DNA of 64,000 bases from DASQUK01 sp046726215. GTDB taxonomy: Bacteria > Actinomycetota > Acidimicrobiia > Acidimicrobiales > VFJN01. Positions 50,968 to 59,225 of this stretch are shown here, piece by piece. Position 1 is the first letter of the stretch. Every line of letters begins with the position of its first letter. The position numbers and the translations under genes are program-made. Below the pieces are notes generated by a model that worked only from the letters and a program-made list of their open reading frames with translations, was not told the origin of the DNA and did no database searches. Where the stretch lies: positions 28,545-92,544 of the forward strand of contig JBKPAA010000008.1 in the NCBI GenBank assembly GCA_046726215.1, written 5' to 3'.

Positions 50968-53733
50968 GTGACAACTGACCCCGCCCGGGTGGGCTCGCCA
51001 CCCGTAGCCTCGTGGTCTGTGGACGAGCCGACGACCACCGCCGCCGCCACCGCCCCGATTCCGCCCGGGTACCCGGCCGCGTGGGAGGCCGACGTGGTGC
51101 TGGCCGACGGCGGCACCGCGCACATCCGGCCGATCCGTCCCGACGACGGGCCCCGCATCGTCGACTTCCACGGCCGCCAGTCTGCCGAGAGCATCTACTT
51201 CCGCTACTTCACCCCGCGCCCCCAGCTGCCCGATCGGGAGGTGGAGCGGCTGATCAACGTGGACTACGCCGACCGGATGGCGTTCGTGGCGCTAAGGGAT
51301 GAAGTGCTCGTGGGCGTGGCGCTCTACGACCGCCTGCCGACCCGGTCGGAGGCCGAGGTGGCGTTCTTCGTGGACGACCGCCACCAGGGGCGGGGCATCG
51401 CCACCGTGCTCCTCGAGTACCTGGCCGAGGCGGCCAGGCGCACCGGCATGACCGCGTTCACGGCCACGGTGCTGCCGTCGAACGTACGCATGGTGGCCGT
51501 GTTCAGGAACGCCGGGTTCACCGCCGCCAGTCGCTTCGGGGACGGCGTGATCGAGGTCCGGCTCGACCTGCGGCCCACGCCGGAGGCCGAGGCGGCCATA
51601 ACGGCCCGGGCCCAGCAGGCGGAGGCCGAGGCGGTGCGCCGGTTGCTGGCGCCCCGATCGGTGGCGGTCATCGGTGCCAGCCGGGAGCCGACCGGTGTCG
51701 GGCACGCGGTGCTGCGCAACCTCCTGGAGCATGAGTTCGCGGGACCGGTGTACGTGGTCAACCCCGCCGCCGACCTGGTCGCGGAGGTACCGGCGGTCGC
51801 CGACATCGCCGACATCGACGGGCCAGTCGACCTGGCGATCGTGGTGGTACCCGCGAGCCGGGTGCCGGCGGTGGTCGAGGACTGCGGCCGCAAGGGCGTC
51901 CCGGCCGTCATCGTGATCTCGGCGGGGTTCGCGGAGGTGGGGCCCCACGGCGCCGCGCTCTCGGCGGCGACCCTGCGAGCGGCGCGGCGCTTCGGCACCC
52001 GCCTGCTCGGTCCCAACTGCCTCGGAGTCATCAACACCGACCCGAACGTGCGGCTCCACGCCACGTTCGCGACGCCCAACCCCTTTCCCGGTCCCGTCGC
52101 CCTGCTGTCGGAGTCGGGCACGATCGGCGGCGTGCTCCTCGATCACGTCGGCGCGGCCGGGCTGGGCGTGTCGTCGTTCGCCGCCATCGGGAACCGAGCC
52201 GACGTGTCGGCCAACGACATGCTCCAGTACTGGGCCGACGATCCCAGCACCGAGCTGGTGCTGCTGTACCTCGAATCGTTCGGCAACGCTCGCAAGTTCA
52301 GCCGCATCGCCCGCGAGCTGGGCCGCACCAAGCCGATCGTGGCCGTCAAGAGCCGGGGGGCGGCGCGCGCCTACCCGGCCGACGGCGCCGAGGCATCGCC
52401 GGCGGCGGTGGAGGCGCTCCTCGAGCAGACCGGCGTGGTGCGCGTGGACACGCTGTCGCAGCTGCTGGACGTGGCCCGAGTGCTGGCGTGCCAACCCCTG
52501 CCCGGCGGCAACCGGGTCGCCCTGGTGGGCAACGGTGGGGGATCCCTCGCCTTGGCCGCGGACGCGTGCGTCGACGCCGGGCTGGTGTTGGCAGAGCTGG
52601 GGACGGGCGTCCGACGGCAACTGGAGGCCGGCCGGCCCCTGTCCCGGGCGACGACGCGCGTGCGGGCCAGCACGGTTGACCTGGGCTTCGAGGCCGGCCC
52701 CGACGACCTCGAACGGGCGCTTCGGGCCCTGCTCACCGACGACGCCGTCGACAGCGTTCTGGTCGTGTGCGCGCCGGCGCCGCGCCAGTCCACGGACGAC
52801 CTGGTGCGCGCCGTGGCCTCGGCCCGGACCGCGTGCCCCGGCAAGACGCTGCTGGCCTGCGTGTTCGGTCCACATCCGACCTCCATCTCGCCGGAGTCGG
52901 GGCCCGACGTGCCGCTGTTCGACTTCCCGGATGCCGCCGCCTACGCGCTGGGCCGCGCGATGCAGTACGCGCGGTGGCGTGCGGCTCCCGAGGGCGAGGT
53001 GGTCGTGCCTCCGGGAGCCAACCCGGTGGCGGGACGCGCCCGGGTGGCGGCGGCGCTGGCCGACGCTGGGGTCGACGCCGGCAAATGGTTGGCGACCGAT
53101 GTCGCCGTCGACGTGCTCACGACCGCCGGCCTGCCGATCGTGCCGTCACGGGTGGCGGGGGACGCAGCGGCGGCGCTCGCCGCCGCCGGGGACCTCGGGT
53201 ACCCGGTCGCCGTCAAGTCGGCGGCCCGGAGCCGGTCGGCCAAGACCGAGGCCGGCGGCATCGCCCTCGACGTCCACGACGACGCCGAGCTCCGGGCGAC
53301 GCTGGATCGCATGGGCGGGGCGCTGGGCGACGCCCTGTGGCCCGTCGTGGTGCAGCCCATGGTCGACCCCGGCATCGACGTCGCCGTGACCGTGGCCGAG
53401 AGCGAGCTGGTCGGGCCGGTCGTCACCCTCGGCGCGGGCGGGGTCGCCACCGACCTGTCCGCCACCGCGGTGCATGTGCTCCCGCTCGCCGACCTCGATG
53501 CCCGCCGGTTCGTGGCGTCGTCGCCGGTGGGCCCGTTGCTCGATGAGGCCGGGCGCCGGAGCCTCGAGGACCTGCTCCTGCGCGTGGGGGCACTGATCGA
53601 AGCGGCCCCCGAGGTGGTGGGGCTGGAGCTCAACCCGGTCATCGTGTCGGCGTCCGGGCCGGCGGCGTCCGACGTGCGGCTGCGGGTCGCGCCGATCGAA
53701 CGCGTCCCCCTGCCCCCGGTCCGCCGCCTCTGA
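50968..53733 (+). CDS. Pat-type protein acetyltransferase (GNAT) fused to ADP-forming acyl-CoA synthetase
   Basis: A 921-residue protein. Residues about 35-205 are a GNAT acetyltransferase with the acetyl-CoA motif DDRHQGRGIATVLLEYL. A CoA-binding and succinyl-CoA-synthetase-like domain follows (VAVIGASREPTGVGHAVLRNL; LLSESGTIGGVLLDH), and a C-terminal ATP-grasp domain covers about 690-915. This order matches the actinobacterial PatA protein shown in Streptomyces lividans to acetylate acetoacetyl-CoA synthetase. That target gene is 3.6 kb upstream here. GTG at 50968 is assumed; 51019 is possible. Confidence 0.88.
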   Translation: MTTDPARVGSPPVASWSVDEPTTTAAATAPIPPGYPAAWEADVVLADGGTAHIRPIRPDDGPRIVDFHGRQSAESIYFRYFTPRPQLPDREVERLINVDYADRMAFVALRDEVLVGVALYDRLPTRSEAEVAFFVDDRHQGRGIATVLLEYLAEAARRTGMTAFTATVLPSNVRMVAVFRNAGFTAASRFGDGVIEVRLDLRPTPEAEAAITARAQQAEAEAVRRLLAPRSVAVIGASREPTGVGHAVLRNLLEHEFAGPVYVVNPAADLVAEVPAVADIADIDGPVDLAIVVVPASRVPAVVEDCGRKGVPAVIVISAGFAEVGPHGAALSAATLRAARRFGTRLLGPNCLGVINTDPNVRLHATFATPNPFPGPVALLSESGTIGGVLLDHVGAAGLGVSSFAAIGNRADVSANDMLQYWADDPSTELVLLYLESFGNARKFSRIARELGRTKPIVAVKSRGAARAYPADGAEASPAAVEALLEQTGVVRVDTLSQLLDVARVLACQPLPGGNRVALVGNGGGSLALAADACVDAGLVLAELGTGVRRQLEAGRPLSRATTRVRASTVDLGFEAGPDDLERALRALLTDDAVDSVLVVCAPAPRQSTDDLVRAVASARTACPGKTLLACVFGPHPTSISPESGPDVPLFDFPDAAAYALGRAMQYARWRAAPEGEVVVPPGANPVAGRARVAAALADAGVDAGKWLATDVAVDVLTTAGLPIVPSRVAGDAAAALAAAGDLGYPVAVKSAARSRSAKTEAGGIALDVHDDAELRATLDRMGGALGDALWPVVVQPMVDPGIDVAVTVAESELVGPVVTLGAGGVATDLSATAVHVLPLADLDARRFVASSPVGPLLDEAGRRSLEDLLLRVGALIEAAPEVVGLELNPVIVSASGPAASDVRLRVAPIERVPLPPVRRL

Positions 53734-53756
53734 CGTACCCGACCTCCCGCGTTCCC

Positions 53757-53790
53757 CGCGGGAACGGTCGTCGGGGCGGCCACTCCCGCG
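53757..53790. repeat. 34-bp intergenic palindrome, copy C
   Basis: Outer arms CGCGGGA and TCCCGCG and inner arms GGTCG and CGGCC, the same layout as copies at 29 and 47392. TTCCCC lies 5' and GGAAGAAG 3'. It is placed between the convergent Pat and acyl-CoA dehydrogenase genes, as a bidirectional terminator would be. Confidence 0.75.
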
Positions 53791-53803
53791 GGAAGAAGCG
53801 GTG

Positions 53804-54946
53804 TCAGCGCGGTTCGCGGGGGAGCCCCAGCGTGCGCTCGCCGATGATGTTGCGCAGGATCTGCGTCGTGCCCCCCATGATCGTGTAGGCGGGCGCGTAG
53901 CAGAGGTTGCGGCTGACGCGGCGGGCCAGCGCCTCCATCTCCGTCCCGGGTGCCGGCTCGGCCAGCAGGGCCCAGGGACCCAGCACCCGGCCGCAGAAAT
54001 CGGCGATGCGCTGCTCGAGCTCCGTGCAGAACGTCTTGGTCGCCGCCGAGAACTGCCTCGGCGTCTGGCCGAGCGTCTCGCGCAGCACCAGCAGCCGGCC
54101 GATCCGGTAGCCGGATTCGATGGCCGCCATCTCCTGGCGGATCAGCGGATCCGCGGTGTCGGCCAGGGGCTGCACGTCCTCGTACAGGCGGCGGTTGGAG
54201 ACCAGGCGGTCGATGCCACCCCGCTCGTGTTCCATCTGCCGCATGACCTGTCGGAACGAGCCGTTCAGCTCGCCCACGCGGTTGGCGTCCGGCACCCGCA
54301 CGTCCTCGAAGAAGACCTCGCAGAAGTGCCGGTTGCCGGTGACGTCGACGATCGGCCGCACCGACACCCCCGGCGACCTCATGTCCACGACGAGCTCCGA
54401 CAGGCCCTCGTGGGGCTTGGCGTCGGGGTCGGTGCGGGCGATGAGGTAGCACCAGTCGGCGTCGGCGGCCCCCGAGGTCCAGATCTTCTGGCCGTTGACC
54501 ACCCACTCGCCGCCGTCACGCTCGGCGCTGGTTCGGATGCCGGCCACGTTCGACCCGGCATCGGGCTCGCTCATGCCGATGCACCACATCGACGTGCCGG
54601 CCACGATGCCGGGGAGCCACCGGGCCCGCTGCTCGTCCGTGCCGAACTGCAACAGGGTGGGTCCCATCTGCCTGTCGGCGAACCACGCCGCGGCGACCGG
54701 CGCCCCGGCTCCGATCAGCGCCTCGAACACGACGAAGCGCTCGAGCGGGCTGCGGCCGCCGCCACCGTGCTCGACCGGCCACGTCATCCCCAGCCAGCCC
54801 CGGGCGCCGAGCTCCTCGGCAAACGCGCGGTCATGACCGATGATCCAGCTGTCGTCGGGTACGTCCGCCCGCTCCGACGCCTCCCGCCCAACCTTCTGCG
54901 CCTCCTCGCGCAGGGCCTTCAACTCGGGGGACAGGGCGAAGTCCAT
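53804..54946 (-). CDS. acyl-CoA dehydrogenase
   Basis: A 380-residue enzyme with a complete set of family features: WPVEHGGGGRSPLER, MSEPDAGSNVAGIRTSAE, GQKIWTSGAADADWCYL, and the C-terminal IMGGTTQILRNIIGERTLGLPR. It oxidises acyl-CoA to enoyl-CoA using FAD and passes electrons to ETF. Unlike the two divergent members at 20-23 kb, this looks fully catalytic. The ATG at 54946 lies 29 bp from the divergent GNAT start. Chain-length preference is unknown. Confidence 0.95.
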   Translation of the reverse strand: MDFALSPELKALREEAQKVGREASERADVPDDSWIIGHDRAFAEELGARGWLGMTWPVEHGGGGRSPLERFVVFEALIGAGAPVAAAWFADRQMGPTLLQFGTDEQRARWLPGIVAGTSMWCIGMSEPDAGSNVAGIRTSAERDGGEWVVNGQKIWTSGAADADWCYLIARTDPDAKPHEGLSELVVDMRSPGVSVRPIVDVTGNRHFCEVFFEDVRVPDANRVGELNGSFRQVMRQMEHERGGIDRLVSNRRLYEDVQPLADTADPLIRQEMAAIESGYRIGRLLVLRETLGQTPRQFSAATKTFCTELEQRIADFCGRVLGPWALLAEPAPGTEMEALARRVSRNLCYAPAYTIMGGTTQILRNIIGERTLGLPREPR

Positions 54947-54975
54947 CGGCGGCGACGGTAGTCAGTACCTTCGAC

Positions 54976-55473
54976 GTGATGGACATCCGGCCGGTCCGGC
55001 CCGAGGAGCACCAGGCGCTCGGCGACCTGACCGTCGCTGCCTACGTCGCCATCGACCCGGCGGTCGTGGACGACGACGACTATGCCGGCGAGCTGCGCGA
55101 CGTGGCCGGAAGGGCCGCCGACGCCGAGGTGCTCGTGGCGGTAGACGGCTCCGGGACGGTGCTCGGCGGCGTGACCTACGTGCCGGGGCCCGACTCTCCG
55201 TGGGCCGAGTTCAGCGAGGCCGACGGCGCCGGCATCCGCATGCTGGCGGTAGCGCCCGAGGCGCAGGGGCGCGGGATCGGCGAGGCCCTCAGCCGGGCCT
55301 GCGTCGATCGGGCGCGGTGCGCCGGCAGGAGCCAGATCGTGCTCCACTCGACCGACCGAATGACGATCGCCCATCGCCTCTACGAGCGAATGGGCTTCGC
55401 CCGCGACGCGTCGCTTGACTGGGAGCCGCTCCCGGGCTTCTGGCTCCGCGGGTTCCGCCTGCGGCTCCACTGA
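54976..55473 (+). CDS. GNAT family N-acetyltransferase
   Basis: A 165-residue acetyltransferase. It begins MDIRPVRPEEHQALGDLTVAAYVAID, and the acetyl-CoA-binding motif is MLAVAPEAQGRGIGEALSRAC. RLYERMGFARD is the C-terminal signature. The acceptor cannot be predicted. It is divergent from the acyl-CoA dehydrogenase gene with overlapping promoter space. Confidence 0.92.
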   Translation: MMDIRPVRPEEHQALGDLTVAAYVAIDPAVVDDDDYAGELRDVAGRAADAEVLVAVDGSGTVLGGVTYVPGPDSPWAEFSEADGAGIRMLAVAPEAQGRGIGEALSRACVDRARCAGRSQIVLHSTDRMTIAHRLYERMGFARDASLDWEPLPGFWLRGFRLRLH

Positions 55474-55491
55474 TCCTGTGGTGGGCCGTTG

Positions 55492-56037
55492 CTACAGGCC
55501 GAGCCCGTCGACGACCTCGGCGCCCGGCAGGCCCGTCAGCCAGGCCCCGGGCAGGGCGAGCTTCGAGCGGCGCAGGCCGCTTCCCACGATCACGTCGGGC
55601 GTGGCGACGACGGCTCGATCGATGAGCAGCGGCCAGTGCGTCGGCAGGCCGAGGGGGGTTATGCCGCCGTACTCCATGCCGGTCTCCGCCACGGCCAGAT
55701 CCTTGCCGGCGAACGACGCCTTGCGGGCCTCGAGCCGGCGCCGCACCAGGTTGTTGACGTCGGCGCGTGTGGTGGCCAGGACGACGACGGCGGCGAGCCG
55801 GGTCTCGCCCGACCTCCTGCCGGCGACGACGACGCAGTTGGCCGACATGTCGAGCGTGACGCCGTAGGCGTCGCAGAAGGCGACGGTGTCGGCCAGCGCG
55901 GGGTCGATGGGCGCCACCAGCACCTGGTCGGGGTCACCGGCCCCCTGGTCGAGCGCGGCGGCCACCGGCGGACCGAGCAGGTCGGGTCGGGTGGGTGCGG
56001 GGACCCAGGGCAGCGTTCCGGGCATCAAGTGGGACAT
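55492..56037 (-). CDS. YbaK/EbsC-type aminoacyl-tRNA editing protein
   Basis: A 181-residue protein of the YbaK/ProX fold. NCVVVAGRRSGETRLAAVVVLATTRADVNNLVRRRL is the core sheet-helix, RKASFAGKDLAVAETGMEYGGITPLGLP carries the conserved lysine and the GGITPxGLP loop. These proteins hydrolyse mischarged tRNAs such as Cys-tRNA(Pro), though many stand-alone members lack a proven substrate. The ATG at 56037 or 56025 may start it. Confidence 0.88.
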   Translation of the reverse strand: MSHLMPGTLPWVPAPTRPDLLGPPVAAALDQGAGDPDQVLVAPIDPALADTVAFCDAYGVTLDMSANCVVVAGRRSGETRLAAVVVLATTRADVNNLVRRRLEARKASFAGKDLAVAETGMEYGGITPLGLPTHWPLLIDRAVVATPDVIVGSGLRRSKLALPGAWLTGLPGAEVVDGLGL

Positions 56038-56046
56038 TCTGTCCCC

Positions 56047-56814
56047 ATGCTCGACGAACCGCTGGTGCCACCGCCGGATCGGGGCCGGGTGTTCCGATCG
56101 GGGCGGCGGGTGCGGCTGGCCGACGCCGATCCGACGGGACGCCTGCGCCTCGACTCATGTGCCCGCTACCTCCAGGACATCGGCAATGACGACTCCGCCG
56201 ACTCCGGCATCGACGACGAGCGCACCACGTGGGTGGTACGTCGGGCCGTGATCGACGTTCACCGGCCGCCGCGCTGGCGGGAATGGCTCGACCTCGGCAC
56301 CTGGTGCGCCGGGCTGGGCGGGCGCTGGGCCGAGCGGCGCCTGTCGATGGTGGGTCAGCGGGGCGGCCGGGTGGAGATCGCCACGCTGTGGATCCACATC
56401 GACGTGGCCAGCGGCGCCCCCGTGCGCCTGCCGGAGGTGTTCCACGAGGTCTACGCGGAGGCCGCCGGCGGGCGCCGGGTATCGAGTCGGCTGTGGCTCG
56501 GCGATCCCCCGGTCGGCGCCGCCGCCGAGCCCTGGGCGCTCCGCGCCGTGGACATCGACCTCCTCGGCCACGTCAACAACGCCGCGTACTGGGCGGCGGT
56601 CGAGGAGCAGGTGGAGCCGGGAACCGCCTTCGCGCACGGGCTGCTGGGCCGACCCCACCGCGCCGTGATGGAGTACGGCCCGGGGATTGCGCCCGGTGAC
56701 GCCGTCGAGCTGCTGGTGGACGAGGCCGACGACCACCTCACGCTGTGGTTCCTCGTCATGAACACCGTGCAGGCCAGCGCGACGATCGTGCCGTTACCGG
56801 GCAACACCCCGTGA
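56047..56814 (+). CDS. acyl-ACP thioesterase (FatA/FatB-like double hotdog)
   Basis: A 255-residue protein. Two hotdog domains are visible: the first starts RSGRRVRLADADPTGRLRLDSCARYLQDIGND, the second ALRAVDIDLLGHVNNAAYWAAVEEQVEPG with the catalytic Asn/His region. It would release fatty acids from ACP, or act on acyl-CoA. The ATG at 56047 lies 9 bases from the start of the divergent YbaK-type gene. It is the same family as plant plastid thioesterases. Confidence 0.9.
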   Translation: MLDEPLVPPPDRGRVFRSGRRVRLADADPTGRLRLDSCARYLQDIGNDDSADSGIDDERTTWVVRRAVIDVHRPPRWREWLDLGTWCAGLGGRWAERRLSMVGQRGGRVEIATLWIHIDVASGAPVRLPEVFHEVYAEAAGGRRVSSRLWLGDPPVGAAAEPWALRAVDIDLLGHVNNAAYWAAVEEQVEPGTAFAHGLLGRPHRAVMEYGPGIAPGDAVELLVDEADDHLTLWFLVMNTVQASATIVPLPGNTP

Positions 56815-56889
56815 ACTTGCGGGGGTCGGCGATGCCATGGTGCCCCGTTCCGCCGGAAGTTCGTCCAGGGGAGGTCGCCACGCCTGCCG

Positions 56890-57834
56890 CTACCCCGACA
56901 GGAGCACGATCTTGCCAAGCTTGCCGCCGGCCGCGAAGCGCTCGTACGCGGCCGCCGGCTCCGACATCGGGAACGTGGCGGCGATGGGCACGGTCACGGC
57001 GCCGCGGGCCAGCAGCGGCAGGACGTGGCGCTCGACGCGGCGGGCGGCCTGGGCCTTGTCCTCCAGTGGACGGGGCCGCAGCGTCGAGCCGTGGATCCGG
57101 GCCCGCTTGCCCATGAGATCGAGCAGGTTGAGCTCGACCGAGAACCCCGCACCCACGCCGATGACCGAGATCCGTCCGCTGGTCGCCAGGGCGTCGAGGT
57201 TGGCGGGCATGTTGCTCGCCCCCACCAGCTCGAGGATCACGTCGAACGGTCCGGCGTCCACGAACGCCTCGGGCGCGGTCACGCTGGCACCCAGGGCGGC
57301 GACGCCCTCGCGCAGCGCCTCGTTGCGTACCGTCGCCACCACCGTGCTGCCAGCCGCCACCGCCAGCTCGACGGCGGCGGTCCCCACGCCACCGGCCGCG
57401 CCATGGATGCAGACGCGTTCGCCCATGGCGAGGCCGCACTGGGTGAACAACGCGTCGTGGGCGGTGGTGTAGTTCTCGGGGAGGCCGCCGGCCTGGGCCC
57501 AGGACACCCCGTCCGGCACCGGCATCGCCAGCAGCTCGGGGACCACGGCCAGCTCCGACTGGCCGGCCCCGGGAACCACCGCCATCACCCGCTCGCCCAC
57601 GCCGAACCGGCGCACGCCCGGGCCGCACGCCGCCACCTCGCCGGCCAGCTCGAGCCCGGGTAGCTCCGGAGGGGCGGTCCCGGTCGGCGGAGGATAGAGG
57701 CCATCTCGCTGCGTCAGGTCGCCGCGGCATACCCCCGCCGCCCGCACCCGGATCAGCAGCTCACCGCTGCCGGGCTCGGGGTCGGAATGGGGGCACCAGG
57801 CGACGGCCCCGTCGACGATGGTGACCGCGTACAT
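56890..57834 (-). CDS. NADPH-quinone oxidoreductase-like MDR protein
   Basis: A 314-residue medium-chain dehydrogenase/reductase. The nucleotide-binding loop is CIHGAAGGVGTAAVELA, and NYTTAHDALFTQCGLAMGERV precedes it, as in quinone oxidoreductases. LPGLELAGEVAACGPGVRRFGVGERVMAVV is the N-domain signature. The structural and catalytic zinc cysteines of alcohol dehydrogenases are absent. It likely reduces quinones or enones with NADPH. It lies 32 bp after the citrate synthase stop on the same strand. Confidence 0.92.
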   Translation of the reverse strand: MYAVTIVDGAVAWCPHSDPEPGSGELLIRVRAAGVCRGDLTQRDGLYPPPTGTAPPELPGLELAGEVAACGPGVRRFGVGERVMAVVPGAGQSELAVVPELLAMPVPDGVSWAQAGGLPENYTTAHDALFTQCGLAMGERVCIHGAAGGVGTAAVELAVAAGSTVVATVRNEALREGVAALGASVTAPEAFVDAGPFDVILELVGASNMPANLDALATSGRISVIGVGAGFSVELNLLDLMGKRARIHGSTLRPRPLEDKAQAARRVERHVLPLLARGAVTVPIAATFPMSEPAAAYERFAAGGKLGKIVLLSG

Positions 57835-57866
57835 CGGGCGCGAGTGCCGGGGCGAGGCGGAGGGCC

Positions 57867-59138
57867 TCAGCCCCGCTGCTCGATCGGCACGTAGGCCCGC
57901 TCGGGCGCACCGACGTAGAGCTGGCGGGGACGGGCGATCTTCTGGTCCTGCTCGAGCAGCTCGACCCAGTGCGCCAGCCACCCCGACGTCCGGGGGATGG
58001 CGAAGAGCACCGTGAACATCTCCACCGGGAATCCCATCGCCTGGTAGATCAGGCCCGAGTAGAAGTCGACGTTGGGGTACAAGCGGCGGGATGTGAAGTA
58101 CTCGTCGCTCAGCGCCACATCTTCCAGCTTGAGGGCGATGTCGAGCAGCGGGTTGCGCCCGGTGACGGCGAAGACCTCGTCCGCCGTCTCCTTGATGATC
58201 TTCGCCCGCGGGTCGTAGTTCTTGTAGACGCGGTGGCCGAAGCCCTGGAGCCTGACCTCGCCCCGCTTCACCCGCTGGACGTAGGCGTCGACCTCGTCGA
58301 TGCTCCCGATCTGTTTCAGCATGCTGATGACGGCCTCGTTGGCGCCGCCGTGGCGGGGCCCGTAGAGGGCGGCGGCGGCGCCGGCGACGCAGCTGTAGGG
58401 GTCGGCGTGAGCCGAGGCCACGGTGCGCATGGCGGTGGTGCCGCAGTTCTGCTCGTGGTCGGCGTGGAGGACGAACAGCACGTCGAGCGCCCGAGCGAGC
58501 GCCGGGTTGGCGTCGTACCGGGGCTCCGCCACCTTCCACAGCATCGACAGGAAGTTGGCGGCGAAGGCCAGGGAGTTGTCGGGATAGACGAACGGCATGC
58601 CCACGCTGAACCGGTGGCAGGCGGCGGCTAGGGTCGGCATCTTGGCGATCAGCCGGACTATCTGCTTGTAGCGGTTGTCCGGGTCGTGGATGTCCTTGGC
58701 GTCCAGGTAGAAGGTCGAGAGCGCCGCCACCGCCGAGACCAGCATCCCCATGGGGTGGGCGTCGTAGTGGAACCCCTCGAGGAACCGCTTGCGCACGTTC
58801 TCGTGGATGAACGTGTGGTAGGTGATGTCGTGCACCCAGCGGTCGTAGTGTTCCTTGGTCGGCAGCTCGCCGTGAATGAGCAGGTAGGAGACCTCGAGGT
58901 AGGTGGAGCTCTCGGCGAGCTGCTCGATGGGATAGCCGCGGTAGCGGAGGATGCCGGCGTCGCCGTCGATCTCGGTGATGGCGCTGCGGGTGCACGCCGT
59001 GGTCATGAACGCCTCGTCGTAGAACCAGACGTTCGGTAGGAGCTTGCGCCACGCGCTGGCGTCCACACCGCCCTCGGCGATCGGGATCTCGACCGACTCG
59101 CCCGTGCGGTTGTCCGTGATCGTGATGCTCTCGGGCAC
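57867..59138 (-). CDS. gltA: citrate synthase
   Basis: A 423-residue type II citrate synthase. The GTG at 59138 follows AAGGAG. Active-site histidines are in YGPRHGGANEAV and GFGHRVYKNYDPRAK, with the catalytic aspartate in YPNVDFYSG. The N-terminal domain SITITDNRTGESVEIPIAEG is the form seen in Gram-negative-type and actinobacterial enzymes. It condenses acetyl-CoA and oxaloacetate at the entry of the TCA cycle. The long frame that continues upstream of this GTG is an artefact crossing the PlsC gene. Confidence 0.97.
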   Translation of the reverse strand: MPESITITDNRTGESVEIPIAEGGVDASAWRKLLPNVWFYDEAFMTTACTRSAITEIDGDAGILRYRGYPIEQLAESSTYLEVSYLLIHGELPTKEHYDRWVHDITYHTFIHENVRKRFLEGFHYDAHPMGMLVSAVAALSTFYLDAKDIHDPDNRYKQIVRLIAKMPTLAAACHRFSVGMPFVYPDNSLAFAANFLSMLWKVAEPRYDANPALARALDVLFVLHADHEQNCGTTAMRTVASAHADPYSCVAGAAAALYGPRHGGANEAVISMLKQIGSIDEVDAYVQRVKRGEVRLQGFGHRVYKNYDPRAKIIKETADEVFAVTGRNPLLDIALKLEDVALSDEYFTSRRLYPNVDFYSGLIYQAMGFPVEMFTVLFAIPRTSGWLAHWVELLEQDQKIARPRQLYVGAPERAYVPIEQRG

Positions 59139-59225
59139 GGCGCGTCGCTCCTTACTTGTTTCTCTCTCACCGCCGAGGCTACTGCGAGTGGTCGGCCTCA
59201 CGAGGGCCCGGCGCCCCGCGGTACC

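Noticed and set aside
57867..59138. Methylcitrate synthase instead of citrate synthase
   Set aside because: The N-terminal domain and length fit type II citrate synthase, and no prp genes are nearby.
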